Shown here: piece by piece, positions 42,164-51,368 of the stretch
Numbering within the stretch: position 1 is the first letter of the stretch
Layout of the letters: every line of letters begins with the position of its first letter
Source of the DNA: Clostridia bacterium
Lineage (GTDB): Bacteria > Bacillota > Clostridia > RUG12999
NCBI GenBank assembly: GCA_017467445.1
Contig: JAFTSG010000012.1
Coordinates: forward strand, 1 to 54,918
Length of the DNA stretch: 54,918 nt
Direction of reading: 5' to 3'
The notes under the pieces: model-generated
The model's database searches: none
Told to the model about the DNA's origin: nothing
The model's input: the letters and a program-made list of their open reading frames with translations, nothing else
Translations under genes and position numbers: made by a program

Positions 42164-42604
42164 TTAATGTTTTATTATTTTCCATCTTCCTACCATCGGA
42201 ATTTCTTTTGCATATCCTGAGGTTGCGTTATACGCACCTAATATTATAAATATAACGAAAAACAAATTACAAACCGTAAATAAAAACGCCGTAAACAAAA
42301 ACGTCGGGAATATCCAGAAATTCACCAGATTAAGCAACAGTACTATAAGGCATATTACAACATTTACGGCAATCTCGGTAAGCAGCAGCACAAGCCCCTG
42401 ATTAGCATGATATTTTGCAAATGCCGAATTAGGTTTTATCAAAAGCGGAACAAAAAATAATATTCCAAGATAAGATATAGGTGCAAAAAACGCCGAGCTA
42501 TCAACGTCATCTTCTTTAAATTTTTCTGTTTCGTCATATGTTTTAAGAAAAAAATCCTTTATTTTCTGCCATCTTGTTCGTTTATCTACTACCGGTCTTG
42601 ACAT
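42164..42604 (-). CDS. DUF4870-like small membrane protein
   Basis: 146 residues. A cytoplasmic N-terminal segment (KRTRWQKIKDFFLKTYDE) is followed by three hydrophobic segments. The arrangement AFFAPISYLGILFFVPLLI, FAKYHANQGLVLLL, then a C-terminal GYAKEIPMVGRWKII matches the DUF4870/Tic20-like family. GGAGG inside the open frame sets the ATG at 42604. It directly follows asnA. Function unknown. Confidence 0.75.
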   Translation of the reverse strand: MSRPVVDKRTRWQKIKDFFLKTYDETEKFKEDDVDSSAFFAPISYLGILFFVPLLIKPNSAFAKYHANQGLVLLLTEIAVNVVICLIVLLLNLVNFWIFPTFLFTAFLFTVCNLFFVIFIILGAYNATSGYAKEIPMVGRWKIIKH

Positions 42605-42616
42605 AATGTCCTCCAA

Positions 42617-43642
42617 TTACAGTAATGTAATTCCCTTTTCTTCACACTCTTTAATCATTTCATCGGGCCATACAGAAGCCTGCACCTCACCGACGTGTGC
42701 TTTTTCAAGCAGGAACATGCAAAGTCTTGACTGACCTATTCCCCCGCCAACTGTAAGCGGAAGCTCGTCATTAAGAAGCGCTTTATGGAACATAAATGTT
42801 TTTCTGTCCTCACAGTCTGCTTCCTTAAGCTGATTTTCAAGACTTTCTTTATCAACTCTTATTCCCATTGACGATATTTCAAAGGCTCTGCCGAGAACTT
42901 CATTATAAAGAAGTATATCCCCATTAAGATTCCAGTCATCGTAATCAGGCGCTCTTCCATCGTGTTTTTCACCGGATTTAAGTTTTCCGCCGATACCAAT
43001 TATAAAAATTGCTCCGTATTTTTTAGCTGCAAGGGATTCTCGTTCCGAAGAGGGAACTCCCGGATACATATCTTCGAGTTCCTGTGATGTAAGAAATGTA
43101 ATTTTTTCCGGCAAATAACAATCAAGCACCGGATAGAGTCCTTTTATATAACTTTCTGTTTCTTTAAGCACCGCATAAATATCACTTACGATAGCTTTAA
43201 GATAATCTACCGTTCTATCCCCTTTTGAAATCACTTTCTCCCAGTCCCACTGGTCAACGTATATGGAATGAAGGTTATCCGTAACCTCGTCACGCCTTAT
43301 AGCATTCATATCAGTATAAAGCCCTTCGCCGCTTTCAATTCCATAACGCTTAAGAGCATAACGTTTCCATTTTGCAAGCGAATGAATGATTTCCGCAACC
43401 ACGCCACCCTGATATTTAATATCAAAAGTCACAGCTCTTTCAACGCCACTTAAGTTATCATTAAGCCCTGTATCGGGAATTACGAAAAGCGGTGCCGACA
43501 CTCTTGTAAGGCGCAGTTTTTTTGCAAGTGCGGTTTCAAAATAGTCTTTAATAGCTTTGATAGCCTTTTCTGTTTCAAGAATATTAAGTTTAGATTTATA
43601 TCCTTCCGGAACAAACAATTTATATGAAGTTTCCTGTGGCAT
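42617..43642 (-). CDS. asnA: Aspartate-ammonia ligase (asparagine synthetase A)
   Basis: 341 residues; makes asparagine from aspartate, ammonia and ATP, with a class II tRNA-synthetase-like fold. Motifs: KLRLTRVSAPLFVIPDTGLN, LSGVERAVTFDIKY, SIYVDQWDWEKVI and, near the C-terminus, LPLTVGGGIGQSRLCMFLL. The ATG at 43642 is preferred over 43651 because AAAGG abuts the latter. Promoter at 43676-43704. The DUF4870-like gene follows in the same operon. Confidence 0.95.
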   Translation of the reverse strand: MPQETSYKLFVPEGYKSKLNILETEKAIKAIKDYFETALAKKLRLTRVSAPLFVIPDTGLNDNLSGVERAVTFDIKYQGGVVAEIIHSLAKWKRYALKRYGIESGEGLYTDMNAIRRDEVTDNLHSIYVDQWDWEKVISKGDRTVDYLKAIVSDIYAVLKETESYIKGLYPVLDCYLPEKITFLTSQELEDMYPGVPSSERESLAAKKYGAIFIIGIGGKLKSGEKHDGRAPDYDDWNLNGDILLYNEVLGRAFEISSMGIRVDKESLENQLKEADCEDRKTFMFHKALLNDELPLTVGGGIGQSRLCMFLLEKAHVGEVQASVWPDEMIKECEEKGITLL

Positions 43643-43675
43643 ACATATCATCCTTTCATCTATCCATTATACCCC

Positions 43676-43704
43676 AGTTCTGTCAGTTTTTCAATAGCAA
43701 AAGA
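43676..43704 (-). promoter_or_regulatory. Promoter of asnA
   Basis: Minus strand TTGAAA (43704-43699), 17-nt spacer, TATAAT (43681-43676). Confidence 0.75.
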
Positions 43705-43721
43705 AAATTTATTTTAGCCTC

Positions 43722-45428
43722 TTACCCGCCGATATACCATCCATCAAACCATGTAAGCACATTCTTTACATAGCTCTGGTCAGTTTCAACACCCGAAATT
43801 GCCGGATAAAACATTACAAAAAGTGCAATCACTATAGCAAGGTATACACCTACTCCGGCAATAACATTCTTTTTGTTTTTCGCCCGCTCATATAGCCGTT
43901 TCACTGCATATGTTATCATTAGAACAACAAATGGTACGCTCGGGAAATAGTGATATATAAACACAACTCTGCCGATAAGTGCCCACGGCAGATATTGCGA
44001 TGCATATCCAATAAGCACAAGGAACGGCAACCACTTATTTTTTTTATCCGTCATCGCATAATATGCCGTAACAGCCGCCGCCGGAATCCCCACCCACCAG
44101 ATGGCAGGATTCCCAAACGCGGATATCGTCATTATCCGCTCATCCGGAAGACGTGTTACATGATACCATATAGGTTTTGTCATAAGCGGCCATTCGTACC
44201 ACTGCGAAGAAAACGGATGTGTAGCCGAAAGGCCGGAATGGTATTTAAACATATTTTCCTGTATTCGCCATATATTCTCAAATGTAAACCCGCCCTGTTC
44301 TATAAACGCATACGGCAGATACGACAGAATATAAATACCGATTGGGATTATAACAAAAAAGAGCACACACCAAAGTAACGTTTTTATAGTGTTTTTTATG
44401 TAATTTTTCGGATTATACCTGCGATATTCAGTAAACCTTTTCACCATATATATAGCAAAAATCACCGCAAGTCCGGCTCCAGCATAAACAGAGGTCCATT
44501 TTGATGCCGCACCAAGCCCGAAACAAACTCCGGCAAAAGCCAGATATTTTAACACCTTTTTAATACCCGTCACGTTATAGTTTTCTTCATAAAACTTATA
44601 CATAAACAAATACATAAGCATTATAAAAAACGTTGCGTATACATCAATTGTTGCAATTCTGGTCTGCGCAAAATGCATAAAATCAAAGCTGAATAAAACG
44701 CAGGCAAAAGCGGCGTATGCCGTCTTTTTAAACAGCGTTTTAGCCATAACATACATTATCGGCAGCATCATTATTCCTGCAAGTGTTCCCATGATACGCC
44801 ATCCAAACGGGTTCATGCCGAAAATACTTATTCCTATCGAAATAATAAGCTTACCAAGTGGCGGATGTGTCCACTCATACGCTTCAATGCCATTTATATA
44901 TTCATATGCCGTTCTGGCATGATAAATCTCGTCAAAATATGTTCCGTTTTTAAAACTAGGCTGATATACAGCCGCATTTTGTTCATCAAAAATTTCAGGA
45001 ATACTGTCTCCATTATAATCTGTAACAGACCTTATTTCAATAAGTTCTCCGTCCTCGGAGTAAATCACAATTTCGCCGATATATCCGTTTGTTTTCAGCA
45101 AAAGCTTATTTGCCGCCGCTTTTATGTCAATACTCTCCCAGCAAAATACACTTCCAAGCGCAAAATTCACCGTGCTTGTTACCTCATCATCAACCAAAAC
45201 TTCAACTGTATGGTTTTTCTCATCCGCCGACAGTCTGCCGTTGTAGATGTTTATTCTGTCAATATAGGTAATTTCATCAAGTTCAAGCGTAATTTGTTCG
45301 CCGCTCTCATTTTCCCAAAAGGTTTCGGGCGCAATACTATCACCGAGATTTACAAAAGCAATCACGGAATAAACAAGCATAATTATTGTAAGTATAATTA
45401 TATCTTTTCTTGTGAATTTACTGCCCAT
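43722..45428 (-). CDS. Phospholipid carrier-dependent glycosyltransferase, PMT family
   Basis: 568 residues with about eleven transmembrane segments. The PMT/GT39 signature is clear: FDEIYHARTAYEYINGIEAY followed by EWTHPPLGKLIISIGISIFG, where the Asp-Glu pair is catalytic, then PFGWRIMGTLAGI. An N-terminal insert between helices 1 and 2 (about 35-130) is outside the membrane. Such enzymes transfer a mannose-like sugar from a lipid carrier to proteins or glycans at the outer face of the membrane. It overlaps the upstream glycosyltransferase gene by 11 nt, so the two probably act in one pathway. Confidence 0.88.
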   Translation of the reverse strand: MGSKFTRKDIIILTIIMLVYSVIAFVNLGDSIAPETFWENESGEQITLELDEITYIDRINIYNGRLSADEKNHTVEVLVDDEVTSTVNFALGSVFCWESIDIKAAANKLLLKTNGYIGEIVIYSEDGELIEIRSVTDYNGDSIPEIFDEQNAAVYQPSFKNGTYFDEIYHARTAYEYINGIEAYEWTHPPLGKLIISIGISIFGMNPFGWRIMGTLAGIMMLPIMYVMAKTLFKKTAYAAFACVLFSFDFMHFAQTRIATIDVYATFFIMLMYLFMYKFYEENYNVTGIKKVLKYLAFAGVCFGLGAASKWTSVYAGAGLAVIFAIYMVKRFTEYRRYNPKNYIKNTIKTLLWCVLFFVIIPIGIYILSYLPYAFIEQGGFTFENIWRIQENMFKYHSGLSATHPFSSQWYEWPLMTKPIWYHVTRLPDERIMTISAFGNPAIWWVGIPAAAVTAYYAMTDKKNKWLPFLVLIGYASQYLPWALIGRVVFIYHYFPSVPFVVLMITYAVKRLYERAKNKKNVIAGVGVYLAIVIALFVMFYPAISGVETDQSYVKNVLTWFDGWYIGG

Positions 45429-46701
45429 TTCTTTCTCCCTTAAGCATCAGATATGTCATAACAATAAATATAACTACATTTATTGCTGAAATTATGATAA
45501 ACCATAATTCATTCGCACCTATCCACGGATTCTTTCCCGTTATACTTAAGACAAGCACCTTTGCACATGCCGCAAAGGTTGTAATCGAAAATACTGTACC
45601 AATAACAGCAGGATATTTTTTCTTACTGATTGCCGTCAGTATAAGCAGAATTGCAAACATAGGAAAAATATATCTCTCGTGCATTTTTGCCGCCAGAATA
45701 TACATTCCTGCAATAAGAACGTTGCCCGACGCAAAAACACCTCCGCTGTTTTTAAAATATACAAACGCCGAAAGCACGCATATAAGCAAGATAAAACCAA
45801 ACGACCATACGGAATATGAAATACCCAGAAATGTATCTTCAATTCCCATTCCGTTTGCGCCAATCATTCCGTAAAAATTAGGTGCATTCAGCGTTGCATA
45901 AGGATATGAGGAAAGCGTATTGTAATACAGTTCAAATATCCACGAAAATCCCCTGCCTACCGAAAACGGAATAAGAAGTACAAAGAATACCGCCGCACCC
46001 GATATAGCCGAAAGAACTGCTGTTTTAACAGCCTTCAGACCTTCATTTTTTACAAAATATATTATATAAAAAATGTAAACCGGGAAAATAACAAGCGCCT
46101 GCGGCTTCACAAGAAGAGCTAGTGCATACATACATGCCGATATGATATGTTTTTTGTTATAAAGCATAATAAGTGCAATAATTATCAGAAGGGAAAACAC
46201 GCTGTCCACCTGACCCCAAAGTGCCGACGTAAGATAGACAAACGGATTAAATGCATATATAGCACACAGTGCCGCTGCCTTATTTTCGGCTATTTTTGTT
46301 TTTGCAAATTTATAAATAATCGCAGCTGTCAGCACATCGGCTATCATTGACGGGAGTTTAATTAGGAAATTATACAAAACCGATGCAGTATCTATATTAA
46401 ACACATCGGCAATAAATCCCGTAATATATAAAACATAAATATACCCCGGCGGATAATCAACAAATCCGGCCCCCGCATAAAACCTGGAAAGTCCTAGTTT
46501 GTATGCTGAATCTGCCCAGCCGGTAAAGCAGGATATATCCGTTTCGTACCCTTTGATAACCCAGAATGTTGCTATACGGAACAAGAATGCCGCTGCAAGA
46601 ATAATTACTGCATATGTACCGGCTTTTTTGTTATTTTCAGTTTTAAGAAAATACACAAGCGCAGCTACTGAAATAACTGTCGCCATAATTTCAAAAATCA
46701 T
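45418..46701 (-). CDS. Polytopic membrane glycosyltransferase (GT-C fold, mannosyltransferase-like)
   Basis: 427 residues with ten or more hydrophobic segments. The first outer loop has the acidic GT-C motif YETDISCFTGWADSAYKLG, then FVDYPPGYIYVLYITGF (the DYPPG element recurs in related GT-C enzymes). Probably uses a lipid-linked sugar outside the membrane. GGAGG at 7-nt spacing precedes the ATG at 46701. First gene of a two-gene operon with the PMT enzyme. Acceptor unknown; a wall glycopolymer or glycoprotein is possible. Confidence 0.8.
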   Translation of the reverse strand: MIFEIMATVISVAALVYFLKTENNKKAGTYAVIILAAAFLFRIATFWVIKGYETDISCFTGWADSAYKLGLSRFYAGAGFVDYPPGYIYVLYITGFIADVFNIDTASVLYNFLIKLPSMIADVLTAAIIYKFAKTKIAENKAAALCAIYAFNPFVYLTSALWGQVDSVFSLLIIIALIMLYNKKHIISACMYALALLVKPQALVIFPVYIFYIIYFVKNEGLKAVKTAVLSAISGAAVFFVLLIPFSVGRGFSWIFELYYNTLSSYPYATLNAPNFYGMIGANGMGIEDTFLGISYSVWSFGFILLICVLSAFVYFKNSGGVFASGNVLIAGMYILAAKMHERYIFPMFAILLILTAISKKKYPAVIGTVFSITTFAACAKVLVLSITGKNPWIGANELWFIIISAINVVIFIVMTYLMLKGERNGQ

Positions 46702-46729
46702 ATCATATCCTCCAAAAAAGCATATATAA

Positions 46730-46758
46730 AGTATACTACATTTTTACTTTTTTGTAAA
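46730..46758 (-). promoter_or_regulatory. Promoter of the glycosyltransferase operon
   Basis: Minus strand TTTACA (46758-46753), 17-nt spacer, TATACT (46735-46730). Confidence 0.65.
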
Positions 46759-46777
46759 GATTTTATCCTTGGTCTTT

Positions 46778-48082
46778 TTATAATATATCAATGTGTTCTC
46801 CATTTAAAGCCTTATTCATACTTCTTACTGCGCAGAATTTACCACACATAGAACAGCTTTCCTCAATTTCGGGTTTTCTGTCGACACGGATTTGCTTTGC
46901 AGATTCAGGATCAAGAGAACATTCCCACTGCATATCCCAGTCAAACGTTCTTCTGGCATCTGCCATTTTATCATCAATATCTCTTGCATGAGGAATATGT
47001 TTGGCAACATCTGCCGCATGAGCCGCAATTTTAGATGCAATGATACCCTGTTTTACATCTTCTACATTAGGAAGTGCAAGATGTTCTGCAGGTGTTACAT
47101 AGCAGAGGAACGCCGCTCCTGCCGATGCTGCGATTGCTCCCCCTATAGCAGAGGTTATATGGTCATATCCCGGCGCAATATCAGTTACAATAGGTCCGAG
47201 TACATAGAAAGGTGCACCCATACAAATGGTCTGCTGAAGCTTCATATTTGCTTCTATCTGGTCAAGTGGCATATGTCCCGGGCCTTCCACCATAACCTGT
47301 ACATCCTTTTCCCACGCTCTTTTTGTAAGCTCGCCAAGTCTTACAAGCTCTTCAATCTGACAAACATCACTTGCGTCTGCAAGACATCCCGGACGGCATG
47401 CATCGCCAAGTGAAATTGTTACATCATATTCGCGGCATATATCAAGAATTTCGTCATAGTATTCATAAAACGGATTTTCTTCTCCTGTCATACTCATCCA
47501 CGCAAACACAAGCGAGCCTCCACGGGATACAATATTCATTTTTCTCTTGTGGTTTTTAATCTGTTCTATAGTCTTTCTTGTAATACCGCAGTGTAATGTT
47601 ACAAAATCCACACCGTCCTGCGCATGAAGTCTTATTACATCAATAAAATCCTTTGCACTAAGTGTATGTAAATCTCTCTGATAATGTATAACGCTATCGT
47701 ATACCGGAACAGTACCAATCATAGCCGGACATTCGCTTGTCAGCTTTCTTCTGAAGGGCTGAGTGTTACCGTGAGAAGATAAATCCATAATAGCTTCTGC
47801 TCCCATATTTACTGCAGCCATAGCCTTTTCTATTTCTATATCATAGTCCTTGCAGTCTTTTGATACCCCCAGATTTACATTTATTTTTGTGCGAAGCATA
47901 GACCCCACTCCATTAGGCTCAACACATTTATGAAGCTTATTTGCGCAGATTGCAACCTGTCCTTTTGCAACCAAATCTCTTATTTCCTCCGGTGCTTTGT
48001 ATTCCTTTTCTGCAACTGCTTTCATTTCGGGTGTTATAATTCCTCTCTTTGCAGCATCCATTTGAGTTGCATAATTTCTCAT
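46778..48082 (-). CDS. thiC: Phosphomethylpyrimidine synthase
   Basis: 434 residues; radical-SAM enzyme that rearranges aminoimidazole ribotide into HMP-P, the pyrimidine half of thiamine. The cluster motif [11 protein letters not shown] lies near the C-terminus. Core motifs: [60 protein letters not shown] and [24 protein letters not shown] at 9-nt spacing fixes the ATG at 48082, 16 nt after thiD. It lacks the long N-terminal domain of some ThiC proteins. Confidence 0.95.
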   Translation of the reverse strand: MRNYATQMDAAKRGIITPEMKAVAEKEYKAPEEIRDLVAKGQVAICANKLHKCVEPNGVGSMLRTKINVNLGVSKDCKDYDIEIEKAMAAVNMGAEAIMDLSSHGNTQPFRRKLTSECPAMIGTVPVYDSVIHYQRDLHTLSAKDFIDVIRLHAQDGVDFVTLHCGITRKTIEQIKNHKRKMNIVSRGGSLVFAWMSMTGEENPFYEYYDEILDICREYDVTISLGDACRPGCLADASDVCQIEELVRLGELTKRAWEKDVQVMVEGPGHMPLDQIEANMKLQQTICMGAPFYVLGPIVTDIAPGYDHITSAIGGAIAASAGAAFLCYVTPAEHLALPNVEDVKQGIIASKIAAHAADVAKHIPHARDIDDKMADARRTFDWDMQWECSLDPESAKQIRVDRKPEIEESCSMCGKFCAVRSMNKALNGEHIDIL

Positions 48083-48098
48083 CTTGTGTTTCTTCCTT

Positions 48099-48911
48099 TC
48101 AATCAGATATTTTTTCTTCGGCAAAGTAAGATTTTAGGTCAAAGTTATGGTTCATGGGACCTGAATCTTTCCCAAGATTAAGCTGTGCCAAAAGGGCACC
48201 GGTAATATATTCTTTTGCTCTTAGAACCGCCTCTTTCAGTTCAAATCCTTTTGCAAGATTTGCCGCAATAGCACTTGAAAGTGTACATCCCGTGCCATGA
48301 GTATTTGGATTATTAATACGTTTTCCGTTAAACCAGCAGAACTCCTTATTTGCATACAGAAGGTCATTTGCATCGTTTATGTTATGTCCTCCTTTTAAGA
48401 GAACGCTGCATCCGTATGTATCACCAATAGTTTTTGCCGCCACAACCATATCATCTTCATTTTTAATGGTAAGTCCCGAAATAATCTCTGCTTCCGGAAC
48501 ATTCGGCGTAATTAATGTTGCAATCGGAAAAAGCTCTTTAGTAAGCGTTTTAACCGCATCTGTTTTTATCAGCGACGAGCCACTCGTTGCCACCATAACA
48601 GGATCTACCACAATATTTTTTGCCTTATGGTATCTCAACCTTTCCGCAATGACACCTATTAGTTCGCTTGATGATACCATACCGATTTTTACGCTATCGG
48701 GAAAGATATCCTCAAACACTGCGTCAATTTGTTGTTTCAAAAATTCGGGGGTTGATTCCAAAATCCCCCTCACACCGATTGTGTTTTGCGCTGTCAGTGC
48801 AGTAATTACACTCATGGCATAAACACCATTCATCGTCATTGTTTTAATATCTGCCTGAATTCCGGCGCCTCCGCTTGAATCACTTCCCGCTATTGTCAAT
48901 GCTGTTTTCAT
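48099..48911 (-). CDS. thiD: Hydroxymethylpyrimidine/phosphomethylpyrimidine kinase
   Basis: 270 residues of the ribokinase-like family; phosphorylates HMP to HMP-PP. Motifs: [49 protein letters not shown] and [20 protein letters not shown]. The ATG at 48911 overlaps the thiE stop as ATGA, preferred over the Met at 48920. Fourth gene of the TPP-controlled operon. Confidence 0.95.
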   Translation of the reverse strand: MKTALTIAGSDSSGGAGIQADIKTMTMNGVYAMSVITALTAQNTIGVRGILESTPEFLKQQIDAVFEDIFPDSVKIGMVSSSELIGVIAERLRYHKAKNIVVDPVMVATSGSSLIKTDAVKTLTKELFPIATLITPNVPEAEIISGLTIKNEDDMVVAAKTIGDTYGCSVLLKGGHNINDANDLLYANKEFCWFNGKRINNPNTHGTGCTLSSAIAANLAKGFELKEAVLRAKEYITGALLAQLNLGKDSGPMNHNFDLKSYFAEEKISD

Positions 48912-49525
48912 TTTCTCCATCCTTTCAGTTCGCGAGCCGCCTGTTTTGGATTATCAGCCTTCATAATAGCCGACACCACGCATATTCCTGCAATTGGAAT
49001 ACCTTCAAGAACATCAATATTATCCTTATTCAGTCCGCCAATAGCATTTACGGGAATAGGCACAGCTCTACATATAGCATCAAGCGTTTCGGTAGAAGTA
49101 AGAACTGTTTTTACCTTTGTTGTGGTTGGATAAATCGCTCCCACGCCAAGATAGTCTGCGCCCTGCTCATAGGCCTCCAAAGCCCATGGTACAGTTTTTG
49201 CCGTCGCGCCAATTATCTTATCGCTGCCCAAAATTTTTCTTGCAGCATCAATGGGCATATCCTCTTTTCCAAGATGTACCCCCTCGGCATCTGCCGCAAG
49301 TGCAACATCCACACGATCATCAATAATAAGCGGGACTCCATATGATTTTGTTACCTCGTGAAGTTTTGTTGCAATATCAATCATATCACGTGTAGTTCCT
49401 CTTTTTTCACGTAATTGTATAAGGGTTACTCCTCCCTCAATTGCCTGCGCCACTTTCTTCAGCATTTCTTCCGGTTCCACCGATGAATCGGTTATCAAAT
49501 AAAGTGATGTGTCAATTTTTTTCAA
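48908..49525 (-). CDS. thiE: Thiamine-phosphate synthase
   Basis: 205 residues; joins HMP-PP and thiazole phosphate. TIM barrel with GVTLIQLREKRGTTRDMID, PLIIDDRVDVALAADAEGVH, GADYLGVGAIYPTTTK and PVNAIGGLNKDNI. The start is a TTG at 49525 inside the end of thiM (14-nt overlap), with GGGGTGG upstream. It ends in an ATGA overlap with thiD. Confidence 0.94.
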   Translation of the reverse strand: MKKIDTSLYLITDSSVEPEEMLKKVAQAIEGGVTLIQLREKRGTTRDMIDIATKLHEVTKSYGVPLIIDDRVDVALAADAEGVHLGKEDMPIDAARKILGSDKIIGATAKTVPWALEAYEQGADYLGVGAIYPTTTKVKTVLTSTETLDAICRAVPIPVNAIGGLNKDNIDVLEGIPIAGICVVSAIMKADNPKQAARELKGWRK

Positions 49526-50294
49526 TGTATTCCACCCCTTTTTTTATACTCTTTTCAATTTCTTCCTCCGTAATGTCAGACAGATTATCCATAAGCATTG
49601 CTTCAAAACTTCCGCTGCCTCCGCAGGCTTTTTCTCCACAAATCCCCCATACTGCCGCGGCATATGTTGCCGCATTAAGTGCATCCATATCCGTAAGAAA
49701 GCACGCGCACACCGCACCGAGCGCACATCCGCTACCGGTAATCCCCCCCAGCGTCGGACATCCGTTTTTTATATAAACAATCTGTCTTCCATCCGTGATA
49801 ATATCCGTTTCCCCGCTCGCCATAACAACGCAGTTGTATTTTTTTGCAAGTGCCGCCGACTCACGTTTTACACGTTCCAAATCTGCAGTTTTATCCGCAT
49901 CAACACCACTTGATTTATAGCTTTTATCAAAGATTGCAAAAATTTCGGAATAATTTCCTTTTATGACAGACACCGGATATTTTTTCAAAAGTTTCTCCGC
50001 GAAACGCCTCCTGATATGCGAGCATGCTGCTCCCACAACATCCACCACAAGCGGGATATCAAGTTTCACTGCGGTTTTTACTGAAATTTCAATTGATTTC
50101 ATCCGCACATCCGTAATGTTACCAAGGTTTACACAAACGGCAGATGCCGTTTGTGTAATTTCTTTTACTTCTTTCGGGTGTTCTGCCATAATAGGCCTTC
50201 GTCCGAGAGCAAGAATTGCGTTTGCACACATTTTTATTGAAATTGGATTCGTAATGCAGTGGACAAGCGGAACCTCATCCGTTCTTAACTTCAT
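49512..50294 (-). CDS. thiM: Hydroxyethylthiazole kinase
   Basis: 260 residues; phosphorylates the thiazole HET for salvage. Motifs: PLVHCITNPISIKMCANAIL, VVVDVVGAACSHIRRR, VIKGNYSEIFAIF and the active-site anion hole GGITGSGCALGAVCACFLT. The start overlaps the thiW stop by 20 nt. Its position right behind thiW couples thiazole uptake to its phosphorylation. Confidence 0.94.
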   Translation of the reverse strand: MKLRTDEVPLVHCITNPISIKMCANAILALGRRPIMAEHPKEVKEITQTASAVCVNLGNITDVRMKSIEISVKTAVKLDIPLVVDVVGAACSHIRRRFAEKLLKKYPVSVIKGNYSEIFAIFDKSYKSSGVDADKTADLERVKRESAALAKKYNCVVMASGETDIITDGRQIVYIKNGCPTLGGITGSGCALGAVCACFLTDMDALNAATYAAAVWGICGEKACGGSGSFEAMLMDNLSDITEEEIEKSIKKGVEYIEKN

Positions 50295-50991
50295 TTTTCT
50301 TCCCCCTTATGTATGTGGCGATGCCAAAAGCTATAAATACAATCAGCGCAGTCCAGGAAATATACGATAATTCAAATTTGAAAATCCCCGAAAGAATTTC
50401 TATAACAAGAAAAGCTATTACTCCAAGCCCGCAAACCGTAGCGGCATCCCCGATAAGACTTCCTTTATACCCGTAGCTTACGCTTGAAAGCTTCTTTTGA
50501 AAATCTTCAAGCACTTCGGCTTTTGCGATTTTGCGCAAGAATACGTATGCAATTGACCCACCGATAAGTGTGCCGCAAATAAACGACGGTACGTAAAATA
50601 CCCAGTTTAAATCTGTTCGTCCCCAGAATATTGTCATAACCGGATACGAAAGCACCGCGCCGATAATTCCTGTGCCGATAATCTCACCAAGCACCGCCAT
50701 AAGCAAATTGCCTTTTGACACCCGGTAAAATACTCCCGAAAGAAATGCGCCGAAAATTGCACCCGTAAGTGCAATTGGCGGTATTGCCATAAATATCATT
50801 CGGATTATGCCGATAAGTGTTGCACATAAAAGCGAATACCACGGTCCTAAAAGCACCGAACACAGTATGTTGATAAAATGTGCCATCGGGCACATTCCCT
50901 CAAATCGGAGCAGCGGAGAAATAACAACGCCGAGTGCAACAAGCATTGCAAGTACTACAAGTTTTAAAAGTCCTTTTGAATTTTTTAACAT
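50275..50991 (-). CDS. thiW: ThiW, ECF transporter S component for a thiazole, with C-terminal extension
   Basis: 238 residues. The first ~165 residues have the five to six helices of ThiW, with GVVISPLLRFEGMCPMAHFI, ILCSVLLGPWYSLLCATLIG and SGVFYRVSKGNLLMAVLGE. ThiW works with a shared ECF module to import hydroxyethylthiazole. The rest adds a cytoplasmic stretch and two more hydrophobic segments (VCGLGVIAFLVIEILSGIF and ISWTALIVFIAFGIATYI) that go beyond a normal S component. GAGGA precedes the ATG. First gene of the riboswitch-controlled thi operon. Confidence 0.9.
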   Translation of the reverse strand: MLKNSKGLLKLVVLAMLVALGVVISPLLRFEGMCPMAHFINILCSVLLGPWYSLLCATLIGIIRMIFMAIPPIALTGAIFGAFLSGVFYRVSKGNLLMAVLGEIIGTGIIGAVLSYPVMTIFWGRTDLNWVFYVPSFICGTLIGGSIAYVFLRKIAKAEVLEDFQKKLSSVSYGYKGSLIGDAATVCGLGVIAFLVIEILSGIFKFELSYISWTALIVFIAFGIATYIRGKKNEVKNG

Positions 50992-51144
50992 TTTTTAATT
51001 CCTCATTTCGTAAAAAGCTGCAAAACCTGAAGTTTTGCCGGTCGAGACTTTTTAGTCCCCTCTCACCCCGAAACACGGGTTCCCATCGCTTTATAAAGAT
51101 GTCAGGCGCTCCCCTGCCACCCACTGCTACCCTCCTTTCAGACA

Positions 51145-51180
51145 ACAAAAAAACGGATAGTCCTGATGGACTATCCGCAA
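51145..51180 (-). terminator. Riboswitch-linked intrinsic terminator
   Basis: Minus strand CGGATAGTCC / GGACTATCCG with a 4-nt loop and TTTTTTTG, 15 nt downstream of the TPP aptamer. It would stop thi transcription when TPP is bound. Confidence 0.9.
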
Positions 51181-51192
51181 TTAATCAAACTA

Positions 51193-51281
51193 TGACTTCC
51201 TACGGCGGCATTATCCGCATCAGGTTTAAGGGTCGAAGTTTGATTACTTCCTCTCAGCCTGCTTTAACAAGCTCCCCTACA
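51193..51281 (-). promoter_or_regulatory. TPP riboswitch (THI element)
   Basis: On the minus strand the conserved aptamer elements appear in order: GGGGAGC, GCTGAGA (pyrimidine-sensor core), a P3a hairpin GAAGT...ACTTC, ACCCTTAAACCTGATGCGG and ATAATGCCGCCGTAGGAAG (pyrophosphate helix). Placed between the promoter at 51302-51330 and the terminator at 51145-51180, it would act by premature termination. The sequence GCGGATA occurs both in the aptamer and as the terminator's 5' arm. Confidence 0.95.
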
Positions 51282-51301
51282 CAATTATATTATTTTTTTA
51301 A

Positions 51302-51330
51302 ATTATACATCTCAAAATCCGAAATGTCAA
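51302..51330 (-). promoter_or_regulatory. Consensus promoter of the thi operon
   Basis: Minus strand TTGACA (51330-51325), 17-nt spacer, TATAAT (51307-51302). It is intact, which places the boundary of the adjoining mobile island beyond 51330. Confidence 0.82.
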
Positions 51331-51368
51331 CACCAAATCTTTTTTATTTTGTCAATACTGCCACCGAT

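Noticed and set aside
50900-51148. 82-codon minus-strand ORF overlapping thiW as an ordinary gene
   Set aside because: It overlaps the well-supported thiW start in another frame and shows no protein family features; kept only as a possible leader ORF in the findings.
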